Program-made: the position numbers and the translations under genes
Source of the DNA: Caulobacterales bacterium
GTDB taxonomy: Bacteria > Pseudomonadota > Alphaproteobacteria > Caulobacterales > Caulobacteraceae
Assembly (NCBI GenBank): GCA_016183935.1
Contig: JACPDR010000042.1
Location: forward strand, 1-45,564
Length of the DNA stretch: 45,564 bases
Direction: 5' to 3'
Notes under the pieces: model-generated
What the model saw: only the letters and a program-made list of their open reading frames with translations
What the model was told of the DNA's origin: nothing
The model's database searches: none
Shown here: piece after piece, positions 1 through 8,473 of the stretch
Position numbering within the stretch: the first letter of the stretch is position 1
How the letters are laid out: each line of letters begins with the position of its first letter

Positions 1-1
1 G

Positions 2-373
2 CTGCCGGTCGATCCGGACCTGATCATGGAAGCCCATTTCGAGGTCGAGTCGGCCGAGGCCTCGGTCGACAGCCTGATCCGCCGCGGCGTCAGCTTCGAC
101 GGGGTGGTGTGCGCCTCGGCCCAGATCGCGCTGGGCGCGGTGCGGGCCCTGCTGCATGCCGGTCTGCGGGTGCCCGAGGACGTCTCGGTGATCGGCGTCG
201 ACAACGTGCCGTTCAGCCGCTACGCGCGTCCGGCCCTGACCACCATCGCCCAGGACACCATGAAGGCCGGACGGCTGCTGGTCTCCAAGCTGCTCGACAA
301 CCCCGGCGACTCGGTCGGCCGGTCGGAACGGATTCCGACCGACCTGATCGTGCGCGAGAGCTGCGGCGGCTGA
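2..373 (+). CDS. LacI-family transcriptional regulator, C-terminal part (5' truncated by window)
   Basis: Only the last 123 codons lie in the window; the frame is open from base 2 to TGA at 371-373. The protein shows the C-terminal half of the periplasmic-binding-like effector domain of LacI/GalR repressors: a segment GVVCASAQIALGAVRALL, then VPEDVSVIGVDNVPFSRYARPALTTI, where the family reads VIGFDD...PLTTI, then the closing RESCGG. The DNA-binding HTH is outside the window. It converges with the alpha-glucosidase, two bases apart, and its neighbours are starch/maltodextrin genes. A maltose- or glucose-responsive repressor of this locus is therefore the natural reading. The family call is firm; the effector is inferred from context only. 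Confidence 0.9.
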   Translation: MPVDPDLIMEAHFEVESAEASVDSLIRRGVSFDGVVCASAQIALGAVRALLHAGLRVPEDVSVIGVDNVPFSRYARPALTTIAQDTMKAGRLLVSKLLDNPGDSVGRSERIPTDLIVRESCGG

Positions 374-375
374 GG

Positions 376-2007
376 TCATCCGGCGGCGCCGGCGAGGACC
401 ATCCCGGCCATCGGCGGCAGGGCGCCGCCGGACCCGCTCGAAACGTTGACCGTCTCGAGCACGCGCCAGCCCGCCGGCGCGGTCCAGTCCACCGTCTGCT
501 CACCCAGATTGAACACGCACATCAGGCGATCGCCCGCCAGTTCGCGCTCGAAGCACAGCAGGCCGGGAGCGGCGTCCACGAGGCGCATGTCGCCGCGGAT
601 CAGGGCTGGATGGGCCTTGCGCAGGGCGACCAGCCGCCGGGTGACGTTGAGCATGGACGACGGATCGGCCTCCTGCCGGTCCACGGCGAGGGCGACATGG
701 CGAGCGTCGACGGGCAGCCACGGCTCGGTGGTCGAGAACCCGGCGTGAGGCCGGTCGGCCGTCCAGGGCATCGGCGTCCGGGCCCCGTCGCGGCCGAGCG
801 TCTGGGGCCAGTTGGCGATGGCCTCGGGATCGACCAGCCGGTCGAACGGCACCTCGGCCTGGGGCAGGGCCAGTTCCTCGCCCTGATAGATGAAGACGTT
901 GCCGCGCAGGCACATCAGCAGCAGCATGGCCATCTCGGCGAAGGCCTTGAGAGCGCGCCCGCCGGCCCAGCGCGAAATGGCGCGCGGGGCGTCGTGGTTG
1001 GAGAAGGTCCATGAGGGCCAGCCCTGGCCGTCGCGGCCATGCCAGGCCTCGGCCCCCTCGCGCACCAGCTGGTCGTTCAGGGCGGGGGCGTAGAGGTAGA
1101 GGAAGCCGTAGGCGCTGTTCAGGTGGTCGTCGCCGGCGGTGAAGGCCTGCATCTCGCGTTCGGCGTGGTCGCCGCCGACCTCGGCCACGGTGAAGCGGCC
1201 GCCGTAGCTGTCGGTCAGGGCGCGGACGCGCTTCAGGAAGTCGGCGATCTGCGGCTGGGACTGGTTGTGGACCTTGTCCTGGAAGTCGAACGGCCGGGTG
1301 CGCTTGCCGCCCGGCTGCAGGGGCGGATTGTCCCGCAGCAGCGGATCGTGCATCGAGAAGTTGATGGCGTCGAAGCGGAAGCCGTCGACGCCGCGGTCCA
1401 GCCAGAAACGGGCTGCGTCCAGCAGGGCGTCCTGCATCGCCGGCAGGTGCAGGTTCAGCTGCGGCTGCTCGGGCAGGAAATTATGCATGTAGTACTGGCC
1501 GCGCCGGGCGTCCCAGGTCCAGGCCGGGCCGCCGAACACCGACTGCCAGTTCGAGGGCGGGGAGCCGTCCGCCTTGGCGTCGGCCCAGACGTACCAGTCG
1601 GCCTTCGGATTGGCGCGCGACTGGCGGCTCTCGCGGAACCAGGCGTGCTGGTCCGAGGTGTGGGCGAAGACCAGGTCGGTGATGATGCGCAGGCCCAGCC
1701 GGTGAGCCTTGGCGATCAGGGCGTCGAAGTCGGCCAGCGTGCCGAAGATCGGATCGACGTCGCAATAGTCGGCCACGTCATAGCCGAAATCCTTCATCGG
1801 CGAGGTGAAGAAGGGCGACAGCCAGACGGCGTCGACGCCGAGCGAGGCGATATGGTCGAGGTGGTCGGTGATGCCCTTCAGGTCGCCGACGCCGTCGCCG
1901 TTCGTATCGGCGAAGCTGCGCGGATAGACCTGATAGACGACCGCGCCGCGCCACCATTCGGCGGCGTCGGTTCCGGCCTGCGGGGACTCGAGAAACTGGA
2001 CGGTCAA
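376..2007 (-). CDS. GH13 alpha-glucosidase (maltodextrin hydrolysis)
   Basis: This 543-aa protein is a full-length GH13 alpha-glucosidase of the oligo-1,6/alpha-glucosidase type. It opens with WWRGAVVYQVYPRSFADTNGDG and carries the three catalytic-site motifs: DGFRFDAIN (nucleophile Asp), VAEVGGDH (acid/base Glu) and FSNHDAPR (transition-state Asp). I chose TTG at 2007, six bases after GAAGG and two bases after the amylase stop. An ATG at 2094 would overlap the amylase by 85 bp and add an Arg-rich tail unlike the family. No signal peptide is visible, so it should be cytoplasmic, splitting maltodextrins to glucose. It forms an operon with the upstream amylase. Another TTG at 2013 is possible. 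Confidence 0.92.
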   Translation of the reverse strand: MTVQFLESPQAGTDAAEWWRGAVVYQVYPRSFADTNGDGVGDLKGITDHLDHIASLGVDAVWLSPFFTSPMKDFGYDVADYCDVDPIFGTLADFDALIAKAHRLGLRIITDLVFAHTSDQHAWFRESRQSRANPKADWYVWADAKADGSPPSNWQSVFGGPAWTWDARRGQYYMHNFLPEQPQLNLHLPAMQDALLDAARFWLDRGVDGFRFDAINFSMHDPLLRDNPPLQPGGKRTRPFDFQDKVHNQSQPQIADFLKRVRALTDSYGGRFTVAEVGGDHAEREMQAFTAGDDHLNSAYGFLYLYAPALNDQLVREGAEAWHGRDGQGWPSWTFSNHDAPRAISRWAGGRALKAFAEMAMLLLMCLRGNVFIYQGEELALPQAEVPFDRLVDPEAIANWPQTLGRDGARTPMPWTADRPHAGFSTTEPWLPVDARHVALAVDRQEADPSSMLNVTRRLVALRKAHPALIRGDMRLVDAAPGLLCFERELAGDRLMCVFNLGEQTVDWTAPAGWRVLETVNVSSGSGGALPPMAGMVLAGAAG

Positions 2008-2009
2008 GC

Positions 2010-3824
2010 TCAACCTTCGGATACGCAAACGAGATAGCCCAGGGCGGGCACGGAAACGGAGACGGCGCCGGGGGCGGCGGCGCGGGCGGGGCACTGGCCA
2101 AGCAGGGCGCGCCAGTCGGACGAGGTGGTCTCGACCGGGATGTTGACGTCGCGCGCCTCGGTGGCGGTGTTGAACACCACCAGCGTCTCGCCGTCGTCGT
2201 CGAGGCGGGAGATGGCCAGGATGCCCGGCTCCTGATCGGCGATGCGGACCGCGACGCGGCCGTGACGCAGGCGGGCGTCGGCGGCGCGGACGCGGCTCAT
2301 CTCGGCGATGCGGCGGTACATGTCGGCGTCGGTGTCGAACGGCCCGGCCGCCTGCCCGATGCGGCGGTCGTCGGCGTAGGAGGCGGTGCGGGTCTCGAAC
2401 ATGTCCTGGCGCGCGCGGCGGTCGTCGCCGTCGCCGGTGAAGCCCTGCTCGTCGCCGTAGTAGATCACCGGCACGCCCCGGCCGAGCAGGACCATGGCGT
2501 GGGCCAGGGCCGAGCGGTCGAGCAGCTCCGCGTCGGAGATGTCGGGCATCGCCTTGAGGATCAGGTGGCCGATGCGGCCCATGTCATGGTTGCCGGTGAA
2601 GGTCGGCAGCTTCAACGCCGTCTCCACGCCGCCGGCGTAGATGGCGTCCTCCATCAGCAGATAGCCCATGGCGTCGGGATGGCGGACGCCGGTGACCATG
2701 TCCTGCACCGTGCGCTGGTAGGCGAAGTCGAGCACCGTCGGCAGGCCGTCGACCACGGTGTGCATGGCCGCCGTGCCGCTCTGGAAGTCGTAGGTCTCGC
2801 CGAAGATGTGGAAGTTCGGAATGCCCTTCGCCCGGGCGCGTTCGAGGATGGCGGGAACGAAGGCCTGCCAGAACTCGGGATTGACGTGCCGGGCGGTGTC
2901 GATGCGGTAGCCGTCGATTCCGTAGTCGTCGATCCAGCCGCCGTAGACGTCGATGAAGCCCTGCACCACGCGGGGGTGTTCGGTGAACAGGTCGTCGAGG
3001 CCCGAGAAGTCGCCGTCCATGCGGGCTTCGCTGTACCAGGCGCTGTTGCCCCGGTTGTGATAGAGGCCGACGTCGTTCAGCCAGGCCGGAACCTTGACCG
3101 TCTCCTCGCCGGACGGGGCGTAGGGCGTGTAGGCGAAGTCAGGGCGGGTCAGGGTCGAGAAATCGCTGCCTGGAGCGCCCGTGAAGCCGGGGTTGATCGC
3201 CTCGCCCTGCAGCCCGCCGCGGCGCTGGTAGGGATAGTCGCCCTTCCAGCGGTAATCGCAATTGTTCTCCGGGCATTCGCGATAGCGGATGACGTCGGCG
3301 GTGTGGTTGATGACGATGTCGAGGTAGACCTTGATCCCGCGCGCGTGGGCGGCGTCGACGAGGGCGCGGAAGTCGTCATTGGTCCCGAAATGCGGATCGA
3401 TGCGGGTGAAGTCGGTGATCCAGTAGCCGTGGTAGGCGGCGCTCTCGTGACCGGGCGGGCCCTGCACCGGCTTGTTGACGAAGGGCGGGGCGATCCACAG
3501 GGCGGTGACGCCGAGTCCCTGCAGGTAGTCGAGCCGCCCGGTCAGGCCGCGCAGGTCGCCGCCGTGATAGAAGCCGGGGTCGGTCGGGTCGTACCCGGTC
3601 CGCAGCCGGTCGCCGTCGAGGCCGCCGCGGTCGTTGGCGGGGTCGCCGTTGGCGAACCGGTCGGGCAGCAGGAAGTAGATCACTTCGTCCTCGGCGGGAC
3701 GGTCGCGCACGCCCGTGTCCTGCAGGTTCGGCCCGGCGAGCGCCGGCGCGGCCGAGAGGGCGGCGAAGGCGACGCACAGGGCCGCCACGCAGGTGCGATT
3801 CAGCCGCTTCGAGCGTTCCGTCAT
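2010..3824 (-). CDS. Exported GH13 alpha-amylase
   Basis: A 604-aa GH13 enzyme that should hydrolyse starch or maltodextrin outside the cytoplasm. The N-terminus has a basic stretch, then a hydrophobic run ending ALSAAPALAG, a typical Sec signal peptide. The catalytic domain shows DGYRIDTARHV (nucleophile), HIFGETYDF (acid/base) and FTGNHDMGR (third Asp), plus IYYGDEQGF near the barrel end. A C-terminal beta domain finishes with ALGYLVCVSEG. The start is ATG at 3824, preceded by AGGGACGGAG. It is the first gene of a two-gene leftward operon with the alpha-glucosidase and is divergent from the TonB receptor. Caulobacter has a comparable exported amylase beside malA. Exact product specificity cannot be read from sequence. 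Confidence 0.93.
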   Translation of the reverse strand: MTERSKRLNRTCVAALCVAFAALSAAPALAGPNLQDTGVRDRPAEDEVIYFLLPDRFANGDPANDRGGLDGDRLRTGYDPTDPGFYHGGDLRGLTGRLDYLQGLGVTALWIAPPFVNKPVQGPPGHESAAYHGYWITDFTRIDPHFGTNDDFRALVDAAHARGIKVYLDIVINHTADVIRYRECPENNCDYRWKGDYPYQRRGGLQGEAINPGFTGAPGSDFSTLTRPDFAYTPYAPSGEETVKVPAWLNDVGLYHNRGNSAWYSEARMDGDFSGLDDLFTEHPRVVQGFIDVYGGWIDDYGIDGYRIDTARHVNPEFWQAFVPAILERARAKGIPNFHIFGETYDFQSGTAAMHTVVDGLPTVLDFAYQRTVQDMVTGVRHPDAMGYLLMEDAIYAGGVETALKLPTFTGNHDMGRIGHLILKAMPDISDAELLDRSALAHAMVLLGRGVPVIYYGDEQGFTGDGDDRRARQDMFETRTASYADDRRIGQAAGPFDTDADMYRRIAEMSRVRAADARLRHGRVAVRIADQEPGILAISRLDDDGETLVVFNTATEARDVNIPVETTSSDWRALLGQCPARAAAPGAVSVSVPALGYLVCVSEG

Positions 3825-3874
3825 CGTCTCCGTCCCTTCGGATCGCCTGCGGACGACATGGCCCGTCAGGTCAG

Positions 3875-3891
3875 TTTGCAATATTTTGCAG
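3875..3891. promoter_or_regulatory. 17-bp box 1 upstream of amylase (candidate operator)
   Basis: TTTGCAATATTTTGCAG lies 50 bases upstream of the amylase start codon. It contains the inverted repeat TGCAA-N4-TTGCA and also two TTTGCA words spaced 10 bp apart. A near-copy lies at 4052-4068 before the divergent receptor. A degenerate related element, TGTGCAATGCAAAAC, lies between them at 3961-3975. LacI-type repressors commonly bind such dyads, and a LacI gene sits in this locus. The regulator assignment is inference. Confidence 0.5.
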
Positions 3892-4051
3892 TGTAGAGGG
3901 CGTCTGTCAACCGGCTCAGGTGTGCGGGCCAAATTGCGGCGTCGTAAGGCAAAAAGCCCTTGTGCAATGCAAAACAGCCAAGGCGGTCCGTCACATTTTC
4001 GCCACGTCGGGACGGCGTCGGCCCACAGGGCGCTTGCATCCTTTCCATAAG

Positions 4052-4068
4052 TTTGCATTACTTTGCGG
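4052..4068. promoter_or_regulatory. 17-bp box 2 upstream of TonB receptor (candidate operator)
   Basis: TTTGCATTACTTTGCGG matches box 1 at 14 of 17 positions and in the same orientation; the flanking AG before and GT after are also shared. It ends 48 bases before the receptor start codon, mirroring the 50-base distance of box 1 from the amylase start. This suggests one regulator controls both divergent transcripts. Confidence 0.5.
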
Positions 4069-4116
4069 TAACACCGGACGCTTCGACAGAAATGCGACGG
4101 CCTTAGGGAGAATGAG

Positions 4117-6891
4117 ATGCGAACCCAAATCACTCGCCGTACCCGTCTGCTCGGGGGCGCCGCCCTCGGCGCCGTCGCCGCCCTCGCCTTCGTCGGAACC
4201 GCGTCCGCGCAGGACGTCCCGCAGGAGGAAGCGACCCAGGTCGAGGAGGTGATCGTCACCGGCATCCGCGCCTCGGTCGAGGCGTCGATCGCCGCCAAGG
4301 CCAACAACACCTCGATCGTCGAGGTCATCTCGGCCGAGGACATCGGCAAGCTGCCGGACGTCTCCATCGCCGAATCGCTGGCCCGCCTGCCGGGCGTGAC
4401 CTCGCAGCGCCTGGACGGGCGCAGCCAGTTGATCTCGATCCGCGGCCTGGGCCCGGACTTCACCACCGCCCTGCTGAACGGCCGCGAACTCGTCACCACC
4501 GGCGACAACCGCGGCGTCGAGTTCGACCAGTTCCCCTCGGAACTGCTGGGCAGCGTGGTCGTGTACAAGACCCCCGACGCGACCCTGATCGGCCAGGGTC
4601 TGGCCGGCACCGTCGACCTGCGCACCGTCCGGCCGCTGGACTATGGCCGCCAGGCCGTGGCGCTGAACTACCGTCATGAGTGGAACGAACTGGGCGCGCT
4701 GAACTCGGGCACGAGCGACAGCGGCGATCGCTACACCGTTTCCTATATCGACCAGTTCATGGACGACACCGTCGGCGTCGCCCTGGGCTACGCCCACATG
4801 AGCTCGCCCTACCAGTCCGAGCGGTTCAACGCCTGGGGCTATCCGACCTATTCGGACGGCAACCTGCTGACCGGCGGCGTCAAGCCCTACGTCATGTCGT
4901 CGGAACTGGAGCGCGACGGCTACATGGGCGTGCTGGAATGGCGCCCCAACGATCGCTTCCACACCACGCTGGACGCCTTCTATTCCGAGTTCGACAACAC
5001 CCAGGTGCTGCGCGGCATCGAGTTCCCGCTGGCCTGGGGCGGCTCGTCCGGCGCCTGCCCCGGAACCCCGGACGTCTGCCGTCCTGGCCCGTCCTTGCGC
5101 CCCGGCTACACCGTCGAGGACGGCATGATCGTCGCCGGCACCTGGGACAACATCAAGGGCGTGGTCCGCAACGACCTGAACAAGCGTGAAAGCACGCTCA
5201 CCGCCATCGGCTGGAACACCGAGTTCTTCGCCAACGACGACTGGACCCTGGGTCTGGACCTCAACTATTCGGAGGTCGAGCGCCACGACATCATCCTGGA
5301 AACCAACGCCGGCACCGGTCGCAACATCGACGGCGCCCTGGACACCTTGGGCTTCGAGCTGACTGACGACGGGGTCACCCGCTTCACCAGCCAGCTGGAC
5401 TACGCCGATCCGAACCTGATCGTCATCACCAGCCCGCAGGGCTGGGGCGGCGACGTGATCCCGGGCGGCCAGGTCGGCTACATGAACACCCCGACCGTCA
5501 CCGACGAGATCAAGGCGGTGCGCCTGACCGCGACGCGCGCCATCCACGAGTCTCCGTTCAAGTCGCTGAGCTTCGGCTTCAACCATTCGGAACGCCAGAA
5601 GGCCTTCATCAACGACCAGTTCTACCTGGGCGTCCCGGGCGGCGGCGACCTCGTCGTTCCCAGCGAGCTGCGCCTGGCGCCGACCGACCTGGGCTACCTC
5701 GGCATCTCGCAGGTGCTCAGCTATGACGCGCTCGGCCTGGTCAACAGCGGCGCGCTGGACCTGGTCCGCAACCCCAACGCCGATGTCATCGCGGGCAACT
5801 GGGAAGTGACCGAGAAGGTCTCGACCACCTATGCCATGGCCAACATCGACCATATGCTGTTCGGCCTGCCGCTGACTGGCAACGTCGGCGTCCAGGTGGT
5901 CCACACCGAGCAGAGTTCGGAAGGCTTCTCGGCCCGCCAGGTCGCTCCGGGCGTCTCGGAGACGGTGGCCGTGTCGGGCGGCGATGAATACACGGAGATC
6001 CTGCCCAGCTCGAACTTCATCCTCGAGGTCCGCGAGGACACCTTCGTGCGCTTCGCGCTGGCCCGCACCCTGGCCCGCCCGCGCATGGACGACATGCGCG
6101 CCTCGCGGAACTACTCGTTCAACGTGGCCAACAACATTCCCTCGGCCCAGCCGGACCTCAACTCGCCGTGGAGCGCCTCGAGCGGCAATCCGGAACTGCA
6201 GCCCTACATCGCCGACGTGGCGGACCTGTCGCTCGAGAAGTACTTCGCGGATCGCCGCGGCTACGTCTCGCTGGCCGGCTTCTACAAGCACCTCGAGAGC
6301 TTCGTTTACACCCACAACCAGATCGTCGACTTCACCGGATATCCGACCGGCGGCGTGGTCCCGGTGATCACCTCGGGCCTGTCGTCCTCTCCGGACAACG
6401 GCGAGGGCGGCTGGATCAAGGGTGTCGAATTCGCGGTCTCGACGCCGCTCGACATCTTCCACCCGGTGCTGGAAGGCTTCGGCGTCATTTTCAGCGCCTC
6501 GGCGACGGACAGCGAGATCCAGCCCGACCCGACCCAGGACCCGACGCCCCTGCCGGGCCTGTCGGAAACGGTCGTCAACGGCACGGTCTATTATGAGAAC
6601 CACGGCTTCCAGGCCCGCGTGTCCAGCCGGTATCGCTCGGACTTCCTGGGCGAGGTCGCCGGCTTCGGCAACGGCCGCACCCTGCGTTCGGTCGCCGCCG
6701 AGAACGTCATCGACGCGCAGATCGGCTACGAGTTCCAGTCCGGACCTCTGGAAGGCCTGTCGATCCTGGCCCAGGCCAACAACCTGACGGACGAGCCGTT
6801 CAAGACCTTCGAGAACGGCGACGAGCGCCGGACCATCGACTACCAGAGCTACGGCCGGACCTTCTCGGTCGGGATCAACTACCGCTACTGA
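4117..6891 (+). CDS. TonB-dependent outer-membrane receptor, probable maltodextrin uptake
   Basis: This 924-aa protein has a signal peptide ending VGTASAQ, a TonB-box-like EEVIVTG, and a plug domain with DVSIAESLARLPGVTSQR, then ISIRGLGPDF. A long beta-barrel ends in the aromatic terminus FSVGINYRY, as expected for outer-membrane insertion. The ATG is preceded by AGGGAGA at good spacing. Divergence from the amylase and the GH13 pair identifies the likely cargo as maltodextrins, like MalA of Caulobacter crescentus, an established TonB-dependent maltodextrin transporter. It would need ExbB/ExbD/TonB encoded elsewhere. A GC-rich hairpin follows directly, so it is probably transcribed alone. Family call is certain; substrate is inferred. 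Confidence 0.93.
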   Translation: MRTQITRRTRLLGGAALGAVAALAFVGTASAQDVPQEEATQVEEVIVTGIRASVEASIAAKANNTSIVEVISAEDIGKLPDVSIAESLARLPGVTSQRLDGRSQLISIRGLGPDFTTALLNGRELVTTGDNRGVEFDQFPSELLGSVVVYKTPDATLIGQGLAGTVDLRTVRPLDYGRQAVALNYRHEWNELGALNSGTSDSGDRYTVSYIDQFMDDTVGVALGYAHMSSPYQSERFNAWGYPTYSDGNLLTGGVKPYVMSSELERDGYMGVLEWRPNDRFHTTLDAFYSEFDNTQVLRGIEFPLAWGGSSGACPGTPDVCRPGPSLRPGYTVEDGMIVAGTWDNIKGVVRNDLNKRESTLTAIGWNTEFFANDDWTLGLDLNYSEVERHDIILETNAGTGRNIDGALDTLGFELTDDGVTRFTSQLDYADPNLIVITSPQGWGGDVIPGGQVGYMNTPTVTDEIKAVRLTATRAIHESPFKSLSFGFNHSERQKAFINDQFYLGVPGGGDLVVPSELRLAPTDLGYLGISQVLSYDALGLVNSGALDLVRNPNADVIAGNWEVTEKVSTTYAMANIDHMLFGLPLTGNVGVQVVHTEQSSEGFSARQVAPGVSETVAVSGGDEYTEILPSSNFILEVREDTFVRFALARTLARPRMDDMRASRNYSFNVANNIPSAQPDLNSPWSASSGNPELQPYIADVADLSLEKYFADRRGYVSLAGFYKHLESFVYTHNQIVDFTGYPTGGVVPVITSGLSSSPDNGEGGWIKGVEFAVSTPLDIFHPVLEGFGVIFSASATDSEIQPDPTQDPTPLPGLSETVVNGTVYYENHGFQARVSSRYRSDFLGEVAGFGNGRTLRSVAAENVIDAQIGYEFQSGPLEGLSILAQANNLTDEPFKTFENGDERRTIDYQSYGRTFSVGINYRY

Positions 6892-6916
6892 TCGGCCCAA
6901 CCGATCAGCGAGACTG

Positions 6917-6946
6917 GGCCGTCCCGGGAGACCGGGGCGGCCTTTT
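6917..6946 (+). terminator. Rho-independent terminator after the TonB receptor
   Basis: An 11-bp stem (GGCCGTCCCGG / CCGGGGCGGCC, one G-U pair) closes on the tetraloop GAGA and is followed by TTTT. It begins 25 bp after the receptor stop codon and separates the receptor from the permease gene. Confidence 0.85.
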
Positions 6947-6997
6947 CGTGTCCGGCGCCCTCGCCGGATCCGGCCACTTTTGGTTACGGTCCCGGTA

Positions 6998-7035
6998 AAA
7001 CGGCTGGACGCGGCCGTTTGACGGTGAAACCGTTT
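6998..7035. promoter_or_regulatory. Inverted-repeat cluster upstream of the sugar permease
   Basis: Three overlapping dyads lie 48-85 bp before the permease start: AAACGGC-N8-GCCGTTT (6998-7019), ACGGT-GAA-ACCGT (7021-7033) and AAAC-C-GTTT (7027-7035). CCGTTTG recurs with a 16-bp spacing. The shape suits a LacI/GalR operator. The sequence differs from the TTTGCA boxes before the amylase and receptor, so a second regulator or second site class is possible. Confidence 0.45.
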
Positions 7036-7082
7036 GCGCGAGCGCCGCGCGCGACAGACGCACGGCTACCCCGGGGAGAGAA

Positions 7083-8372
7083 ATGACCGATACGAACGCG
7101 CCGGCGCGGCAGGGCACGACCCTGGCCTTCGCCTATGTGACCACCCTGTTCTTCGCCTGGGGCTTCGCCACCTCGCTGATCGACCCGCTGATCGCGGCGG
7201 TCCGCAAGGTGTTCGACCTCAGCACCGCCGAGGCCATGCTGACCGCGTCGGCCTGGTTCATCGCCTACGCCGTCGTCTCGGTGCCGGCCGCGGCCGTGCT
7301 GGGCAAGCTGGGCTACAGCCGTTCGATCATCTCGGCGCTCGGCGTCATGGTGCTGGGCTGCCTGATCGTGCCGGTGGCGACGATCATGGACTGGTACCCC
7401 GGCGTTCTGATCGCCCTGTTCGTCATCGCTTCGGGGGTGACCCTGCTGCAGGTGGCCGCGAACCCGCTGGTCGCCGCGTTGGGCTCCAAGAAGAGCTCGC
7501 ACGCCCGCCTGAACTTCTCGCAGTTCTTCAACTCGCTGGGCACCACCGTCGGCCCGTACCTCGGCTCGACCGTCCTGCTGACCGGGGGCGTGTTCGCGGC
7601 CGGCGCCGTCGTCACCGCGGCGACGCGGGACGAATCGCTGCGCAGCATCGACTTCGCCTTCCTGGCGCTGGGGGCCTTCTTCGCGGTCGTCGCCTTCTTC
7701 ATCTTCACCGCCCGGAAGAAGATCAACGCCGCCGCCGCGGGGGCCGAGGAAGAAGGCGGCGTGTCGTCGCCCCTCAAGGCCTTCACCTCGCCTTGGGCCC
7801 TGTTCGGCGCGCTTGCGATCTTCATCTACGTCGGGTCGGAGGTGGCGATCGGCGGCATCCTGACCAACTTCCTCGCCAGCCCCACGATCCTGAACATCCC
7901 CGAAGCCGACGCCGGCCGCATGGTCAGCCTCTACTGGGGCGGCGCCATGGTGGGTCGCTTCATCGGCGCCCTGCTGCTGACCAAGGTCCGCGCCGGCGTG
8001 CTGCTGACCGTGAACACCGCGGTGGCCGCCCTGTTGTGCCTGGTGGTGACGCAGACGTCGGGCGAGACCGCGGCCTACGCCGCGATCGCGGTCGGCTTCT
8101 TCAACTCGATCATGTTCCCGACGATCTTCACCCTGACGCTGGAGCGCTCGGGCGCGCCGGCCTCGGCCACCTCCGGCCTGCTGTGCACCGCCATCGTCGG
8201 CGGCGCGGTGCTGCCGTATCTGGGCGGACAGATCGCCGACGCGTCGGCGACCTTCAATCCGGTCTTCTACGTGCCGCTGGTCGGCTATCTGCTGCTGACC
8301 GTCTTCGCCCTCGCCGCCGCGCGGACGCGGGTGAGGGACGCCGACGTGGTGGCCAAGCCCGCCTCGCACTGA
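7083..8372 (+). CDS. FucP-type (FHS family) sugar:proton permease
   Basis: A 429-aa, roughly 12-helix major facilitator. Family marks are FFAWGFATSLIDPLI in helix 1, GVTLLQVAANPLVAALG in the middle of the N half, and RLNFSQFFNSLGTTVGPYL. These are the hallmark of the fucose/glucose/galactose (FucP, GluP, NagP) group. A charged central loop (about residues 217-235) separates the two halves. Such carriers import monosaccharides with protons across the inner membrane. Here glucose released by periplasmic amylolysis is the likely substrate; maltose import would be atypical for the group. It has its own promoter region downstream of the receptor terminator. Family confidence is high, substrate moderate. 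Confidence 0.88.
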   Translation: MTDTNAPARQGTTLAFAYVTTLFFAWGFATSLIDPLIAAVRKVFDLSTAEAMLTASAWFIAYAVVSVPAAAVLGKLGYSRSIISALGVMVLGCLIVPVATIMDWYPGVLIALFVIASGVTLLQVAANPLVAALGSKKSSHARLNFSQFFNSLGTTVGPYLGSTVLLTGGVFAAGAVVTAATRDESLRSIDFAFLALGAFFAVVAFFIFTARKKINAAAAGAEEEGGVSSPLKAFTSPWALFGALAIFIYVGSEVAIGGILTNFLASPTILNIPEADAGRMVSLYWGGAMVGRFIGALLLTKVRAGVLLTVNTAVAALLCLVVTQTSGETAAYAAIAVGFFNSIMFPTIFTLTLERSGAPASATSGLLCTAIVGGAVLPYLGGQIADASATFNPVFYVPLVGYLLLTVFALAAARTRVRDADVVAKPASH

Positions 8373-8395
8373 CGGCGTCGCTGGAACGAGACCGA

Positions 8396-8423
8396 GGGCC
8401 GCCGGAGCATCCTCCGGCGGCCC
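8396..8423 (+). terminator. Strong GC hairpin after the permease
   Basis: GGGCCGCCGGAG and CTCCGGCGGCCC form a perfect 12-bp stem with loop CATC, 23 bp after the permease stop. Only two T follow, so termination may be partly Rho-assisted. Confidence 0.7.
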
Positions 8424-8473
8424 TTGCACGTTCAGGGCGGACCGCTCCACAGTGGGCCCATTCCGGAGACCGC

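Noticed and set aside
2014..2094. ATG-initiated extension of the alpha-glucosidase overlapping the amylase gene
   Set aside because: It adds an Arg-rich tail with no family match and overlaps the amylase coding end by 85 bp; TTG 2007 has a ribosome-binding site and normal spacing.
2262..3896. A 544-codon open frame antisense to the alpha-amylase
   Set aside because: Mirror frame of a well-supported GH13 gene; the product is low-complexity Val/Gly/Arg/His sequence with no motif.
3991..6900. A 969-codon open frame antisense to the TonB receptor
   Set aside because: It lies fully opposite a receptor with complete domain structure. Its product is a repetitive Val/Arg/Gly/Asp-rich string typical of reverse-complemented GC-rich codons.
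6984..8450. A 488-codon open frame antisense to the permease
   Set aside because: Arg/Gly/Gln/His-rich shadow of a clear membrane transporter gene.
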